The notes below the pieces were generated by a model that was not told the DNA's origin, ran no database searches, and saw nothing but the letters and a program-made list of their open reading frames with translations. A program made the position numbers and the translations under genes. From positions 37,719,723-37,783,722 of the forward strand of contig JAVIAB010000160.1 in the NCBI GenBank assembly GCA_032433765.1: a stretch of 64,000 nucleotides of DNA. Reading direction: 5' to 3'. This document shows, piece after piece, positions 33,001 to 41,901 of this stretch. This DNA comes from Megaustenia siamemsis (taxonomy: Eukaryota > Mollusca > Gastropoda > Stylommatophora > Ariophantidae). Every line of letters starts with the position of its first letter. The first letter of the stretch is position 1.

Positions 33001-35303
33001 TGATGTTTTTTAAGAGTTCCCTTTTTGTGTTGGCCTCTTTCAGAACTTCCTCATTGGTCTTTTTAGCTGTCCTGGGAACTTTTAACATTCTTCTGAGAAA
33101 TCCCATCTCTGTGACCTCTAATCGTCTTTTCATTTGTTTGTCTACTGTCCATGACTCGCTTCCGTAGGTCAGAATTGGTTCTATATAGCAATGATGAACT
33201 CTCTAATTTCTATTAACATAGATTTGTTGCATAAGCTATTTTTCATTTTCTGAAATGCTATTTTGGCCTGAGCTATTCTGCTTTTTATTTCCATGGTGCA
33301 TCTTCCATCCAATGTTATTATTGTGCCCAAGTATTTGACGCATTGACTAGTTTCAAATTTGTCCTGTTTATTTTTATGTTGCATGCTGGTGATGATTGTT
33401 TCTTCGATATGACCATTACTTCTGTTTTCTTACTATTCAGACTGAGACCTATCTTGATGTTTTCTTTTACTATTATGTCTAACATTTCTTGTAGTTAATT
33501 CTCTGTCTCTGCTATTAAGACTGTGTCATTCGCGTATCGCAAATTATTTATGTTGTGACCATTGACTTCAATTCCTTTTTTGTCTACTATTGATCTCATA
33601 ATATGTTCACAGTAAAGTGAAAACAAATCCAGCGACAGAACACAGCCTTGTCTAACTCCTTATTTTATAAATTGAAATTGTCCTGTTTGGTTGTTAATTC
33701 GTATAGCTGCTGTTTGTTGCCAGTACATGTTTTTTATGATTCGCAGATCATTGCCATCAATGTTTAATTTCTCCAGCATATTGATTATTTCTACATGCTT
33801 TAGTTTGTGAAATGCTTTTGTGTAGTCTATATTTCTATTTATTGTGTAGCCTATTGTTCTACTAGGTTTTGTAAAAATTAAATTGAGTGAATTTTCTTTT
33901 TAGGTTTTGTAATTATTATGAAATATAAAGTTATAAGGCTTCCTATCTTGTCAACACTTACCCTGGCTCCTGATTTTCAGTCTCAAAATTGTTCTCAATC
34001 AGTAATTACATCAATCCATAATCAATTGTTATTGAGAAGCATTAAAATGTTTCTCCTGTCAAGTAATACAACTCTTAGATCAATCATTGTTATTGTATGA
34101 CATCCATCTTTACAGTTTACAGCTCCTTGTTTAATCTCAAGGTGCATTTTAGTTTTAATCCTAAAAATGTTGCTATATTTATGAATGGAGATGCCCATCT
34201 CCATTCATATATCCCTAGGACGGCCATACTTTAAATCTTACGGTCTGTTGTTTGATGTGCGACATGGATAATCCGACGACTGTGTTTTATATGATCGGAA
34301 TTGGAGTAAAAAACGATGTCCTAACATCATCAAGCGCTATACATTTAAAAAAATATGACGATCATTTTCAGGAGGATGGGAACTTCTTGTCAATATGGTG
34401 GATAGGCGGCAGGAACCATTGAAGGCTATATATGAAAGTGTTCCTTGTTGCAGGTTCCTCATATTCCAAGTCCGGCTTGTTGCAGGAGCTACTGAGTTAG
34501 GTGCTCTGTGCACACCATCAGCTGTGTGTTTTTTCTGTTTTGATCATGTTTCGATATTCCAATGTTTACGATGAATGATGATATCATATGACAGGGAATA
34601 GTTGGCTGTGTTCACTTTCTGTGCGGTTTCGCCTTATGTCTTTTGATGTGTGCTGAGACTGCTATGATGGGAACTACAGCTACCTTTCTTTGTTTGGGAG
34701 ATGAGTTACTAATTTGGATGATTCCACTGGCATGGGCAGTTGAGCAATTATGGATTTTAATTTGTTTGCAGTGATAACGGGGCCTTCCATAACAAAGAAC
34801 CATATTAGATGTCCTGAGAAAATTTCATTTCACTCATTCTTGAGACTGATTTGTTGGAGTGGTTAAAATGTGTAACACTGTACTATAATATGACTATTCT
34901 AGCTTCGTTAATTTATATACTCTTGATATTTTAATTCCTTAATGTTCATAAAAAGAAATATTTCAACATTTTTTTACCCTTTCTGGTGTAAAATAATCAT
35001 ATTTTAGCTGTAAATATTGTAACAGTATAAGTTATTGCTTATCTCATGTTCAATTTTAACATTTCATGGCAAACATTTTTTTCTGGGGAAGTAAAGAAAC
35101 ACTGGCGTAATACTGACCAAAATACCCTTAAAAATTAGGGTCTATAAAAATTATGGTCACTAACACCATATTCCCCTTTAAACCATGTGACGTGACGGGG
35201 CTTTTTACTTTATAGCAAAGCTATCCTCACGTTATGATTCAGAACTGGGGAAATTAGCAAGTCTACTAAAATATCAAGAAAAAATAAAATCAGCAAACAG
35301 CTG

Positions 35304-35393
<90 letters not shown>

Positions 35394-38300
35394 TATTTTA
35401 TCTGTTATTTATAATTAAAGTAACCTTCCTGTTTTGTACCAGTAAATGAAACCTGGAAAATATTAGTAGAAGAATTAAGATAGTAAAAGGTAACTAGAAC
35501 ATTAAAAACATAGCTAGAGACAACATTTTAAAAAAATATCACTCACTGGAGAGTATCAACTACTATTTCATTTTCCAAGATGAGAAATTCATTCTCCCAG
35601 ACAGAAATCACGGGCAGGGTGGGTCAAACAACCTTGGCCGGCTTCCATCCTATGAGAAGGAAAACTCCGTCAGACTAAGATCCAGCCTGCCGAAGATGGA
35701 TTAAATGAGCCATGGTGCAGGTTAAGGGAAAAAATCAGGACACACGCATATACAAGTACCGACTATGCGACCAGCTCACTGTGTGTCATGATGTTGTTTT
35801 TACCCTGCCATATACAAGTACCAACCATGCGACCAGCTCACTGTGTATCAAGATGTTGTTTTTACCTTTCTATATACAAGTACCGACTATGCGACCAGCT
35901 CACTGTGTGTCATGATGTTGTTTTTACCCTGCCATATACAAGTAACGACCATGCGACCAGCTCACTGTGTGTCATGATGTTGTTCTTACCCTTCCATATA
36001 CAAGTAACGACCATGCGACCAGCTCACTGTGTGTCATGATGTTGTTCTTACCCTTCCATATACAAGTACTGACCATGCGACCAGCTCACTGTGTGTCATG
36101 ATGTTGTTCTTACCCTTCCATATACAAGTAACGACCATGCGACCAGCTCACTGTGTATCAAGATGTTGTTTTTACCCTTCCATATACAAGTACTGACCAT
36201 GCGACCAGCTCACTGTGTATCAAGATGTTGTTTTTACCCTTCCATATACAAGTACTGACCATGCGACCAGCTCACTGTGTGTCATAATGTTGTTCTTACC
36301 CTTCCATATACAAGCACTGACCATGCGATCAGCTCACTGTGTATCAAGATGTTGTTCTTACCCTTCCATATACAAGTACTGACCATGCAACCAGCTCACT
36401 GTGTGTCATAATGTTGTTCTTACCCTTCCATATACAAGCACTGACCATGCGATCAGCTCACTGTGTATCAAGATGTTGTTCTTACCCTTCCATTTACAAG
36501 TACTGACCATGCAACCAGCTAACTGTGTGTCATAATGTTGTTTTTACCCTTCCATATACAAGCACTGACCATGCGACCAGCTCACTGTGTGTCATAATGT
36601 TGTTTTTACCCTTCCATATACAAGCACTGACCATGCAACCAGCTCACTGTGTGTCATGATGTTGTTTTTACCCTTCCATATACAAGCACTGATCATGCAA
36701 CCAGCTCACTGTGTGTCATGATGTTGTTTTTACCCTTCCATATACAAGTACTGACCATGCAACCAGCTCACTGTGTGTCATAATGTTGTTTTTACCCTTC
36801 CATATACAAGTACTGACCATGCAACCAGCTCACTGTGTGTCATGATGTTGTTCTTACCCTTCCATATACAAGTACTGACCAACCAGCTCACTGTGTGTCA
36901 TGATGTTGTTTTTACCCTTCCATATACAAAGTACTGACCATGTGACCAGCTCACTGTGTGTCATGATGTTGTTCTTACCCTTCATATACAAGTACTGACC
37001 ATGTGACCAGCTCACTGTGTGTCATGATGTTGTTCTTACCCTTCATATACAAGTACTGACCATGCAACCAGCTCACTGTGTGTCATGATGTTGTTCTTAC
37101 CCTTCCATCATGAAACAGGACAGAGAGTCGAGTTCACATGATCACGGGACTTAAATACTCCAAGACTATCATGGGGTATTTTGTAAATATGTGATGCATC
37201 AAATCCAACATTCATTAAAAGAAATATTTTCTCCATATTTTTAACAAAATCCAAAAAACCGTATTCTTTTGATAATTTATATCTTGAATGTTACAGAGCC
37301 TGGGTTCAAGGAGCCTTAGCACTTGAAGTCCTGCTAGGCCTGACCTGGACTCTAGGCTATTTCCTTATCAATGATGACAGCCTGCCTCTGGCTTATGGCT
37401 TTGCTGTTCTGAACAGTCTTCAGGGATTATTTATCTTTATCTTCCACTGCTTACTCAGCAAGAAGGTAATATATCTAATAAATCTTCATTGCCTGATTCA
37501 TCTTTATTATACCAACATTTGTAAAGACTTCAAACTTTCATGTAAGCAGTTTGGTGATTAATTATACAATCACCATAAAAGATATCAATATCATCTGTAG
37601 TCAAACAAAACAATATTATAGTTGTAACAAAATTAAACCAAGTGTTAAATGAAACACAAATAAATACATATCATCAGGGCACCATCCTGCTACTGTCAGT
37701 GATCATGTCTTTTACAGCTTTTTGATCTCTAAAGTTAACAGGTCACTCTTTTAAGCTTTTTAATATCTGTTCCTTCTGCTTCTCTATCTTCTGTTCCTTC
37801 TGCTTCTCTATCTTCTGTTCCTTCTGCTTCTCTATCTTCTGTTCCTTCTGCTTCTCTATCTTCTGTTCATTCTGCTTCTCTATCTTCTGTTCATTCTGCT
37901 TCTCTATCTTCTGTTCCTTCTGCTTCTCTATCTTCTGTTCCTTCTGCTTCTCTATCTTCTGTTCCTTCTGCTTCTCTATCTTCTGTTCCTTCTGCTTCTC
38001 TATCTTCTGTTCCTTCTGCTTCTCTATCTTTCTTTGCTCAATTTTCTGACCTCTTCAAGAACATTCCCATTACTCATTTTAGATGCCCATGATTCTTGAC
38101 TAGAATTAGAAAAAGTTTGCACGGACCATAACCATAAGACCTCTCTATTCTATGAGCTTTATCAAACTAGTACAATTTCATTCTACTAGGGACCTTACTA
38201 AATCAGAATTACTCAGCACAAAAACAAAGCTCACGATTTTCAAATCAAATGTATTATCCAGCCTTACTTTTGCATGTGAGAGTTGGAATACAACTAAAGA

Positions 38301-40990
38301 AATAGAAAATAAACTGGATGCATTTGAAAACAAATGCCTGAGGAAAATACTTTGTATACCATGGAATGAGTTCAAGACTAGTGTAGAAATATGAGAAATG
38401 ACAAAGCAAAAAAAAAGTATCAATTATAATCAAGAGAATAAGATGGTCATATGTTGTCTATGTGATGAGAAGAGACAACAAAAGAATCTCAAACAGACCC
38501 TCAAATGGGAACCACAGGTTAAAAGAAAAAAAGGCAGACATAGAGAAACACTAAAAAGAACATTAAAATGAGAGACAACAACAGCAGGCATCAGCTCCAT
38601 TGCTGAGATTGAACAACTCACCCAGAACAGAGCCATATGGTGAGACACAATGCAGGTTCTGTGCAAGGTCTGGCCCTTGAAAGATCGTCAGACAGAAGCG
38701 CCTACAATTTCTGCCCTATGTACCGTCTTTGGCTCGAAAGGACAATATACAGCCATATAGTGACCATACAAAATGGAAGTAGTCAGTTGATTTGCACTCT
38801 AAAATTCTAGTTCTTTACTGAATATTCTTTTCATTTTTTTTTTGAGATCACATCTTTCATGATTACACTGTCAGTTAAGTGCTTATGATAAATTTGCCCA
38901 ACACACATGAAGATGCCATTACATGTATATGTAGCACCTGACTTGTGAAACTAAAGAAACTCAAAACTAAAAATATCATTGGCTATCTCACCCCCAAGTT
39001 CTTAGAGTAACTAGTACTGTGGTTCTTAAAACTATTTATGTACTGATTTACACGCCATAGAACTCTCTTTATATAATATGTCATTAATATTAAGCAGAGA
39101 TAGAATAAAAGTATTTTCATGTACATTTCTTCTATTGAGTCAACATTATCTAAGCTGTTTATAATTTCAAGCTCTATGTCAACAGTTACATCTCTTCTAT
39201 TGAGTCAACATTATCTAAGCTGTTTATAATTTCAAGCTCTATATGTCAACAGTTTTGTTACAACCAATCTGTAACAGTACAATAATGTAACTCTAAATAT
39301 GATTATATAACATAACTTCTACAATATTCACCTGACAATTACTTCTCATCTGCCCTTAAAAGGATGGATAGGTTGACCTAGTGGTAGTGTTCCTTTTCAT
39401 TTTGACCTCGGCCTGACACACAGGATAGACATTTTCATTTTATTTAACATATTTCGATTATTTTTGTTTTGGATGTTTCGTTATTAGTTTTACTTACATA
39501 TCCGTGTGTGTGTTTTTTTTGTTTGTTCCTGCTGAAGGCCTATTGGGCCGAAACATCGTTTAATCTGTGTTGTCCACTAATCACGTAAAGCTTCTAACAT
39601 ACCATTTTTTTCTATTTTTTAATTTTTCCTTGACCTAGTGGTATTGTGTTGCTATTCACAGTAAGTTCTAATATCTTTGCCCTTTAGCCTACCAAATCTG
39701 ACTTCAGTACTGAATTTTGTTTGTGCCCAGTTTGTTTTCTCTCTAATACCCTCTACTTTCTTGACCTAACTAATTAGCGTATTTCCGAGGCTACTTGGAT
39801 AAAGGTTAGTAGGATCTTACTCAGATCTGGTTCATTGATCATGATGGCAATCAGATTTAAGTCCCTAACCACTTTCATGTAAAACAATATCAAGAGTCCA
39901 TAGACCTCAAGGGGGTGCCTTTCTACAAGATTTCATTCTTTTATAAACAAAAACCAGTTTCTCTAAAAAAAATAAAAATTGCACCTGCATTCTCTGCATT
40001 TATTTTTAGAGATTTTCTTGTGGTAATTTTATCAGATGAGGTGTAAAAAATTTTTCAATATGGCTGAAATAACATCCCACTAGTAGTTTCCCATTTTAAA
40101 AAATCATTTAGTTCAGAACATAAATTATTGCACTCATGACGACAAATCTGCTATTTCGATAAGTTTTCATTATTTTGTTTCTCAGTCTTCCATTATTATT
40201 ATTCATTTATGTCTTACATGGTGCTTATTCAATTTCATCAGTAACAATCCTCATTTAGCCTCTGAACAAATTAAATATAAATAGTTAAAGTTATTAATTA
40301 ATTTAATCAAGAGTATTATTTTTAATTGGGAGCCATGATAGCTCAGTGGTTAGTGAACTGGGCTACAAAGGACAAGAGGTAGGGTTCAATCCTAACCGAC
40401 GGCTTCCGGTTCACTCAGTCTTTAATGGGTACCTAATTTTTTTCTGTGGAATAAAGCGGATGGGCGTAATATCGACCACATGACCCCAAAAATCATGTGC
40501 CGAAAGTCTGTAAAATTTATGGTCACTAACACCATATTCCCTATACGCCACTTGGTGTGACAGGGGTATTTTACTTTTCTTTTTTTTTTAATTATTTTAA
40601 ATTCAAAGTGACATGACTTATTTTAATTGTTTATTAACGTATTCAGTTTTTGTATCATATCACTACAGCACTGTCAATGAGTTCTACTTTCCATAAGTAC
40701 TATTATTTAAGTCATAAACTCACATCATCTTTATCATGTTAGCACATTAAATCATATTTTAAATTAATGTTTTATATAATAAAACTTATTAATTACCCAT
40801 ACTTCTTCAGGCCCAAAAGGAATATCGCCAGGTGGTCCGAAATGTGGTGAAACGTGCACCCAGTACTGTCACCACCCAGTCTACTATCACCAAACGTACA
40901 CACCACACCAATAACAGCTATGAGTTGAACAACAGTCCAACTAACAGCCACCAGAAACTGAATACTACAAACAGCCACTCCTTGGCCTAG
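23987..40990 (+). CDS. Adhesion GPCR (family B2, latrophilin-like), 3' part of gene, seven spliced exons
   Basis: Spliced, the seven exons give 278 codons and a stop, starting in the first intracellular loop and covering TM2 to TM7 plus the cytoplasmic tail. Family B2 hallmarks are present: NSIHKNL before TM2, HFFFLAAFTWMFIEG in TM3, the extracellular cysteine pair (IACS at the top of TM3, YCWL in loop 2), RYFIWAFAGPV entering TM5, GLTWTLGYFLIN in TM6, and LNSLQGLFIFIFHC in TM7. All introns are GT/AG and phases match at every join, with no stop or frameshift, so the gene looks functional. These receptors sit in the plasma membrane, cleave themselves at a GPS site in the GAIN domain and signal through G proteins; the GAIN/GPS and TM1 exons are not in view. 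The resemblance is strongest to latrophilins (ADGRL/cirl), but without the ectodomain the subfamily is uncertain. Introns are 4228, 407, 968, 1999, 5219 and 3345 bp. Confidence 0.93.
24090..24808. other. Start of receptor intron 1, no recognised repeat
   Basis: About 700 bp without a family match. A stretch near 24510-24600 contains gaagccggctgg-like sequence on the minus strand that could be a worn tRNA-derived head, too weak to call. Confidence 0.35.
24809..25228. repeat. 28-bp minisatellite, 15 copies, in receptor intron 1
   Basis: The unit is tgtttctgtaatgtgtagtt+actggtga. Copies differ almost only at one position (gtaatg or gcaatg/gcaacg), so the array is young or homogenised. Confidence 0.96.
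25440..26262 (+). mobile_element. LINE with complete RNase H domain (copy I2)
   Basis: An open frame from about 25550 to 26257 contains all four RNase H acidic residues: VIYTDGSVRRH (Asp), MTMEVMAVIKA (Glu), ACILSDSMSMI (Asp) and NERADRLTSCA (Asp). The C-terminus reads SRWTLRELLRRGSEHLWSCS. RNase H domains of this type are carried by I/R1/LOA-type LINEs, not by RTE/BovB. The reverse transcriptase is missing. The 3' end is aataactcaataacac. It lies in receptor intron 1 on the same strand. Confidence 0.88.
26711..26743 (+). pseudogene. Relic partial copy of receptor exon A with its splice donor
   Basis: The stretch reads FVFGIDKAEQQ and is followed by gtactgtctgt. Exon A ends FVFGIDQAEHQ and is followed by the same gtactgtctgt. 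Only the 3' third of the exon and about 11 bp of intron are duplicated; sequence upstream of 26705 does not match exon A and I see no acceptor. It lies in intron 1, about 2.65 kb downstream of exon A, on the same strand. It could be a decayed tandem exon once used as an alternative, or a short template-switch copy. Confidence 0.6.
26744..26836. repeat. 24-bp tandem repeat beginning at the relic splice donor
   Basis: The unit is tactgtctgtttatatatgg+ycaa, three full copies and a partial. The first copy begins in the gtactgtctgt donor sequence of the exon A relic. Confidence 0.88.
27036..27192 (-). mobile_element. LINE family A, internal fragment
   Basis: tatagtatgtccaaggtagt and gccctgaactgtctccagct match 4733-4775, followed by the tttgatattcatatct segment of 5108-5125. 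This is the region between reverse transcriptase and C-terminus. Confidence 0.75.
27760..28125 (+). mobile_element. LINE with RNase H domain, 3' fragment (copy I3)
   Basis: It begins at HFLRPGTCWSTGK-like, frame-broken sequence; the frame from 27813 reads MDQMDIINALRKVRRTQDFD, GGRVRRLINQHRTGVVSRW and LLRREST/SEHL before a stop where other copies have tryptophan. The 3' end is aataactcaataacac. Confidence 0.85.
28318..28471 (+). CDS. Adhesion GPCR exon B: TM3 and start of TM4
   Basis: The acceptor gatctgtttcag ends at 28317 and the donor gtatgt starts at 28472. The exon holds 51 codons plus one base. It begins IACSVIAGFLHFFFLAAF, giving the conserved TM3 cysteine, and continues TWMFIEGLHIIFMLVQVF and then PFYYLAGY. 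The phase 0 start matches exon A exactly. This is the most conserved block of the receptor and the clearest single exon in the window. Confidence 0.95.
28497..28745 (-). mobile_element. LINE family E 3' fragment, interrupted by repeat X
   Basis: ttcctcatttgccttttagc (28507) matches 58697 and 61221, and catcggcccatgagtctggt (28697) matches 61347. Between them, 28583-28643 is repeat X (gatgattccactggcacagg). Thus repeat X inserted into, or recombined with, this LINE end. Confidence 0.65.
28879..28945 (+). CDS. Adhesion GPCR exon C: TM4 and start of extracellular loop 2
   Basis: The acceptor atttttag ends at 28878 and the donor gtaagt starts at 28946. Two bases complete the glycine codon begun in exon B, followed by VPFVVVGVSCLVFYDGYGTDK and two bases of a tyrosine codon. 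YGTDK before the loop-2 cysteine is the usual latrophilin pattern. An apparent in-frame TAG at the 3' edge is not read, because the donor splits that triplet. Confidence 0.9.
28946..29913. other. Receptor intron 3, no recognised repeat
   Basis: 968 bp. A 77-codon open frame (29592-29825) contains YLCVKCGY but no complete zinc finger and no family match. Confidence 0.4.
29914..29980 (+). CDS. Adhesion GPCR exon D: extracellular loop 2 and start of TM5
   Basis: The acceptor tgtatttttcaag ends at 29913 and the donor gtaggt starts at 29981. The first base completes the tyrosine of exon C, then come CWLTNDRYFIWAFAGPV and AVILL. It carries the loop-2 cysteine expected to pair with the TM3 cysteine, and the aromatic F-I-W start of TM5. 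It is only 67 nt long; phases join exon C to exon E without a break. Confidence 0.9.
30088..30515 (+). mobile_element. LINE family F 3' end with internal 44-bp triplication
   Basis: It encodes SKQVLKWEPEGKRKRDQPRE, TLKRTMRREATTAGISSLVK and IEQLTQNRDI, then a 3' end with tgccatctttggcttgaacg. A 44-bp block (agagaagaagtcatatattg, gccatgtgatgagaagagac, aaca) is repeated three times at about 30103-30240. Related copies: 38105-38762, 49540-49925, 51230-51880. Confidence 0.8.
30520..31084. other. Part of receptor intron 4, probable worn LINE sequence
   Basis: Very A-rich plus strand (for example tgaagaaaactgcaagaaag) of the type found in LINE coding strands. I could not assign it to a family. Confidence 0.35.
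31085..31800 (+). mobile_element. LINE family C 3' copy, interrupted by a family F end
   Basis: It follows the 53478-54902 copy from gaatttaaatatataggaat to gcatggtactaattgatgat. At about 31173-31355 it contains a foreign piece with tctgccctatgtaccgtctt and cggctcgaaaggatgataga, the 3' end of family F, after which family C resumes with aaaggcagctttccaaag. Many stops and indels. Confidence 0.75.
31980..32077 (+). CDS. Adhesion GPCR exon E: TM5 end and intracellular loop 3
   Basis: The acceptor ttgtcttgtatag ends at 31979 and the donor gtaact starts at 32078. It reads VNAVFLTYAMSTVCRHSDYV, then FNSKDKSNASGI and two bases of an arginine codon. Family members have a similar N-x-x-F-L stretch in TM5 and a short polar loop 3. 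The 1999-bp intron before it holds LINE fragments of families F and C. Confidence 0.87.
32197..32220. repeat. (TC)n microsatellite
   Basis: About 12 TC repeats in receptor intron 5, 120 bp after exon E. Confidence 0.9.
32335..32695 (+). mobile_element. LINE family D 3' relic
   Basis: It shares KDTRCRSQLRVLHDRPFF, SGRQRGRPK and a frame-shifted WKIFVEDLC-like end with the family D copy at 41902-43395 (LRVLHNRPFF, GKRQRGRPRN, WKVFVEDLC). Several frameshifts. Confidence 0.75.
32762..33851 (-). mobile_element. LINE family B, longest copy, dead RT, 10-bp target duplication
   Basis: On the minus strand it spans RT motif A to the tail. Motif A reads IDYTKAFHKLKH (the usual Asp after F is His), motif B GVRQGCVLSLDLFSLY, motif C RYANDTVLIAE (YADD lost). 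After it come EVMVISKKQSSPA, MKRRLEVTEMGFLRRM and GHIMRRGKLEYLV. Perfect tattgttcta duplications at 32752-32761 and 33852-33861 bound it. It lies antisense in receptor intron 5. Confidence 0.92.
33862..34590. other. Part of receptor intron 5, no recognised repeat
   Basis: AT-rich. gagatgcccatctccattca at 34189-34208 is a short palindrome-like sequence. No gene seen. Confidence 0.4.
34595..34802 (+). repeat. Dispersed repeat X, copy 2
   Basis: About 90 percent similar by eye to 18030-18225 from tcactttctgtgcggtttcg to gggccttccataac. It is in the sense orientation of the receptor, in intron 5. Confidence 0.75.
35085..35212 (+). mobile_element. SINE-1 copy, 5' truncated
   Basis: ttttttctggggaagtaaag to gtgacgtgacggggcttttt. 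The tRNA head is missing. It is more diverged than other copies. Confidence 0.82.
35308..35391. repeat. (TA)n microsatellite, about 42 repeats
   Basis: The longest dinucleotide run of the window, uninterrupted, in receptor intron 5. It could extrude a cruciform. Confidence 0.97.
35750..37112. repeat. 62-bp minisatellite, about 22 copies, in receptor intron 5
   Basis: The unit runs tatacaagtactgaccatgc, gaccagctcactgtgtgtca, tgatgttgttcttacccttc, ca. Variants (tgtgtatcaaga, gcaaccagct, gtcataatg) recur in blocks. It ends about 185 bp before the acceptor of exon F. Confidence 0.97.
37297..37465 (+). CDS. Adhesion GPCR exon F: TM6, extracellular loop 3 and TM7
   Basis: The acceptor tatcttgaatgttacag ends at 37296 and the donor gtaata starts at 37466. 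One base completes arginine, then 56 codons follow: AWVQGALALEVLLGLTWTLG for TM6, FLINDDSLPLAYGFAV, and LNSLQGLFIFIFHCLLSKK for TM7. GLTW in TM6 and the SLQG-F-IF-FHC motif in TM7 are near-invariant in adhesion GPCRs. The exon begins about 190 bp after a 62-bp minisatellite and ends about 300 bp before a 24-bp one. Confidence 0.95.
37762..38032. repeat. 24-bp pyrimidine-rich minisatellite, about 11 copies
   Basis: The unit is ctgttccttctgcttctcta+tctt, with two copies reading gttcattc. It lies in receptor intron 6, about 300 bp downstream of exon F, on the pyrimidine strand. Confidence 0.96.
38105..38762 (+). mobile_element. LINE family F 3' copy
   Basis: It encodes LTKSELLSTKTKLTIFKSNV, LTFACESWNTTKEIENKL and RKILCIPWNEFKTSV, a stop, then KRQ-type basic sequence and TTAGISSIAEIEQLTQNRA in another frame. 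The 3' end is tctgccctatgtaccgtctt followed by tggctcgaaaggac. Confidence 0.82.
39123..39258. repeat. About 68-bp direct duplication
   Basis: tcttctattgagtcaacatt, atctaagctgtttataattt and caagctctat recur twice, in tandem. Confidence 0.9.
39520..39605 (+). mobile_element. Repeat P fragment, possible Penelope-like terminal sequence
   Basis: gttcctgctgaaggcctatt, gggccgaaacatcgtttaat and cacgtaaagcttctaacata match the minus-strand copy at 20000-20110. CTGA, a GGCC/GGCC-type stem and GAAAC occur in hammerhead order. It lies sense in receptor intron 6. Confidence 0.5.
40328..40584 (+). mobile_element. SINE-1 copy, full length, with T-rich tail
   Basis: Head gggagccatgatagctcagt, B box ggttcaatcctaa, hairpin segment cgccacttggtgtgac, tail ttttacttttcttt. 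Flanked by tttttaatt at 40319-40327 and 40585-40593. It is in receptor intron 6, 225 bp before the last exon. Confidence 0.93.
40811..40990 (+). CDS. Adhesion GPCR exon G: C-terminal tail and stop
   Basis: The acceptor cccatacttcttcag ends at 40810. The 59 codons and TAG begin AQKEYRQVVRNVVKR, matching the K-x-V-R-K-E-Y start of receptor tails. The rest is a low-complexity tail rich in Thr, Asn, Ser and His that ends NSHSLA. There is no cysteine for palmitoylation, and the last residues are not a standard PDZ-binding end. It is far shorter than vertebrate latrophilin tails. Alternative last exons cannot be excluded. Confidence 0.85.
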   Translation, partial: AQKEYRQVVRNVVKRAPSTVTTQSTITKRTHHTNNSYELNNSPTNSHQKLNTTNSHSLA

Positions 40991-41070
40991 ACAGTTCTAC
41001 AGCTGTAACAAACAACACTTGATGCCAAAATGTACTCAAGAAACAACCAAACTGGCAATGGCTTTAATTA

Positions 41071-41115
<45 letters not shown>

Positions 41116-41220
41116 AAACTCTGCCTTAATCATCACTTTTTTGAGAAATGTGAAACCAAATATAATTAGGTGTTGGTACTAATAGTAGTAAAAGAATTTT
41201 ATACGTCTGCTAAATAAAAT
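40991..41220 (+). other. Likely start of the 3' UTR of the adhesion GPCR, with an (AT)n run
   Basis: This is AT-rich, non-coding sequence after the stop codon. A TA dinucleotide run lies at about 41070-41116, roughly 80 bp after the stop. AATAAA at 41213-41218 is a candidate polyadenylation signal; more AATAAA-like hexamers follow near 41365, so the true end is unknown. No transposon family was recognised between 40991 and 41889. Confidence 0.4.
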
Positions 41221-41901
41221 GAGTGTGTTACTCATTGTTTTTAAATAGTACATTGTGTTTATACATACATATATATTCTGCATATCACCATACAACGGTA
41301 CTTTGCCACTCACTTATATACATAATAGATTAAAAACTAGTTTAAAATCCACAAAAATTACTTAAAAATAAATAAAAAGAAGAATTTTAGATTTGTTGAA
41401 GTTATTGCTGTATTACCTAAAAATGAACTGCATCACATATGAATGCACACCTTTATCAAAATTGTAATTTCTATTAAATACATCACATTAACAAATTTCT
41501 TTGAAATGTCTATATAGGTGTTTATGATTTTCTACTGTAATGTAATGTTTTAATATTATGTATCAAATATGTGACTAAATATGCAGAAATGTATGCAAAC
41601 TCAAGCTTTCTATGATTTAAGCATATCCATAAGAATGTTGTATTGATGCAATTCAATTTCAGCTTTAAAGTATGCTTGCTGTCAGTGTTTATTTATGGAT
41701 TTAATGTTTTAAAGTAAATATCTAGCCTTCCACTTTTGTGCCAGTGTTTTACACAGGATAAATTTTGCCAATAATTTTTATGACCAGTTTTTTTTTCTTA
41801 TGGTAAAAATGCTAAAGTAAAATCATTCTAACAGAAACAGTATGTATATGAAAGGTTGAAGTTTTAATTTTTAAAATTTCTAATTACAGTTTTTACAGTG
41901 T

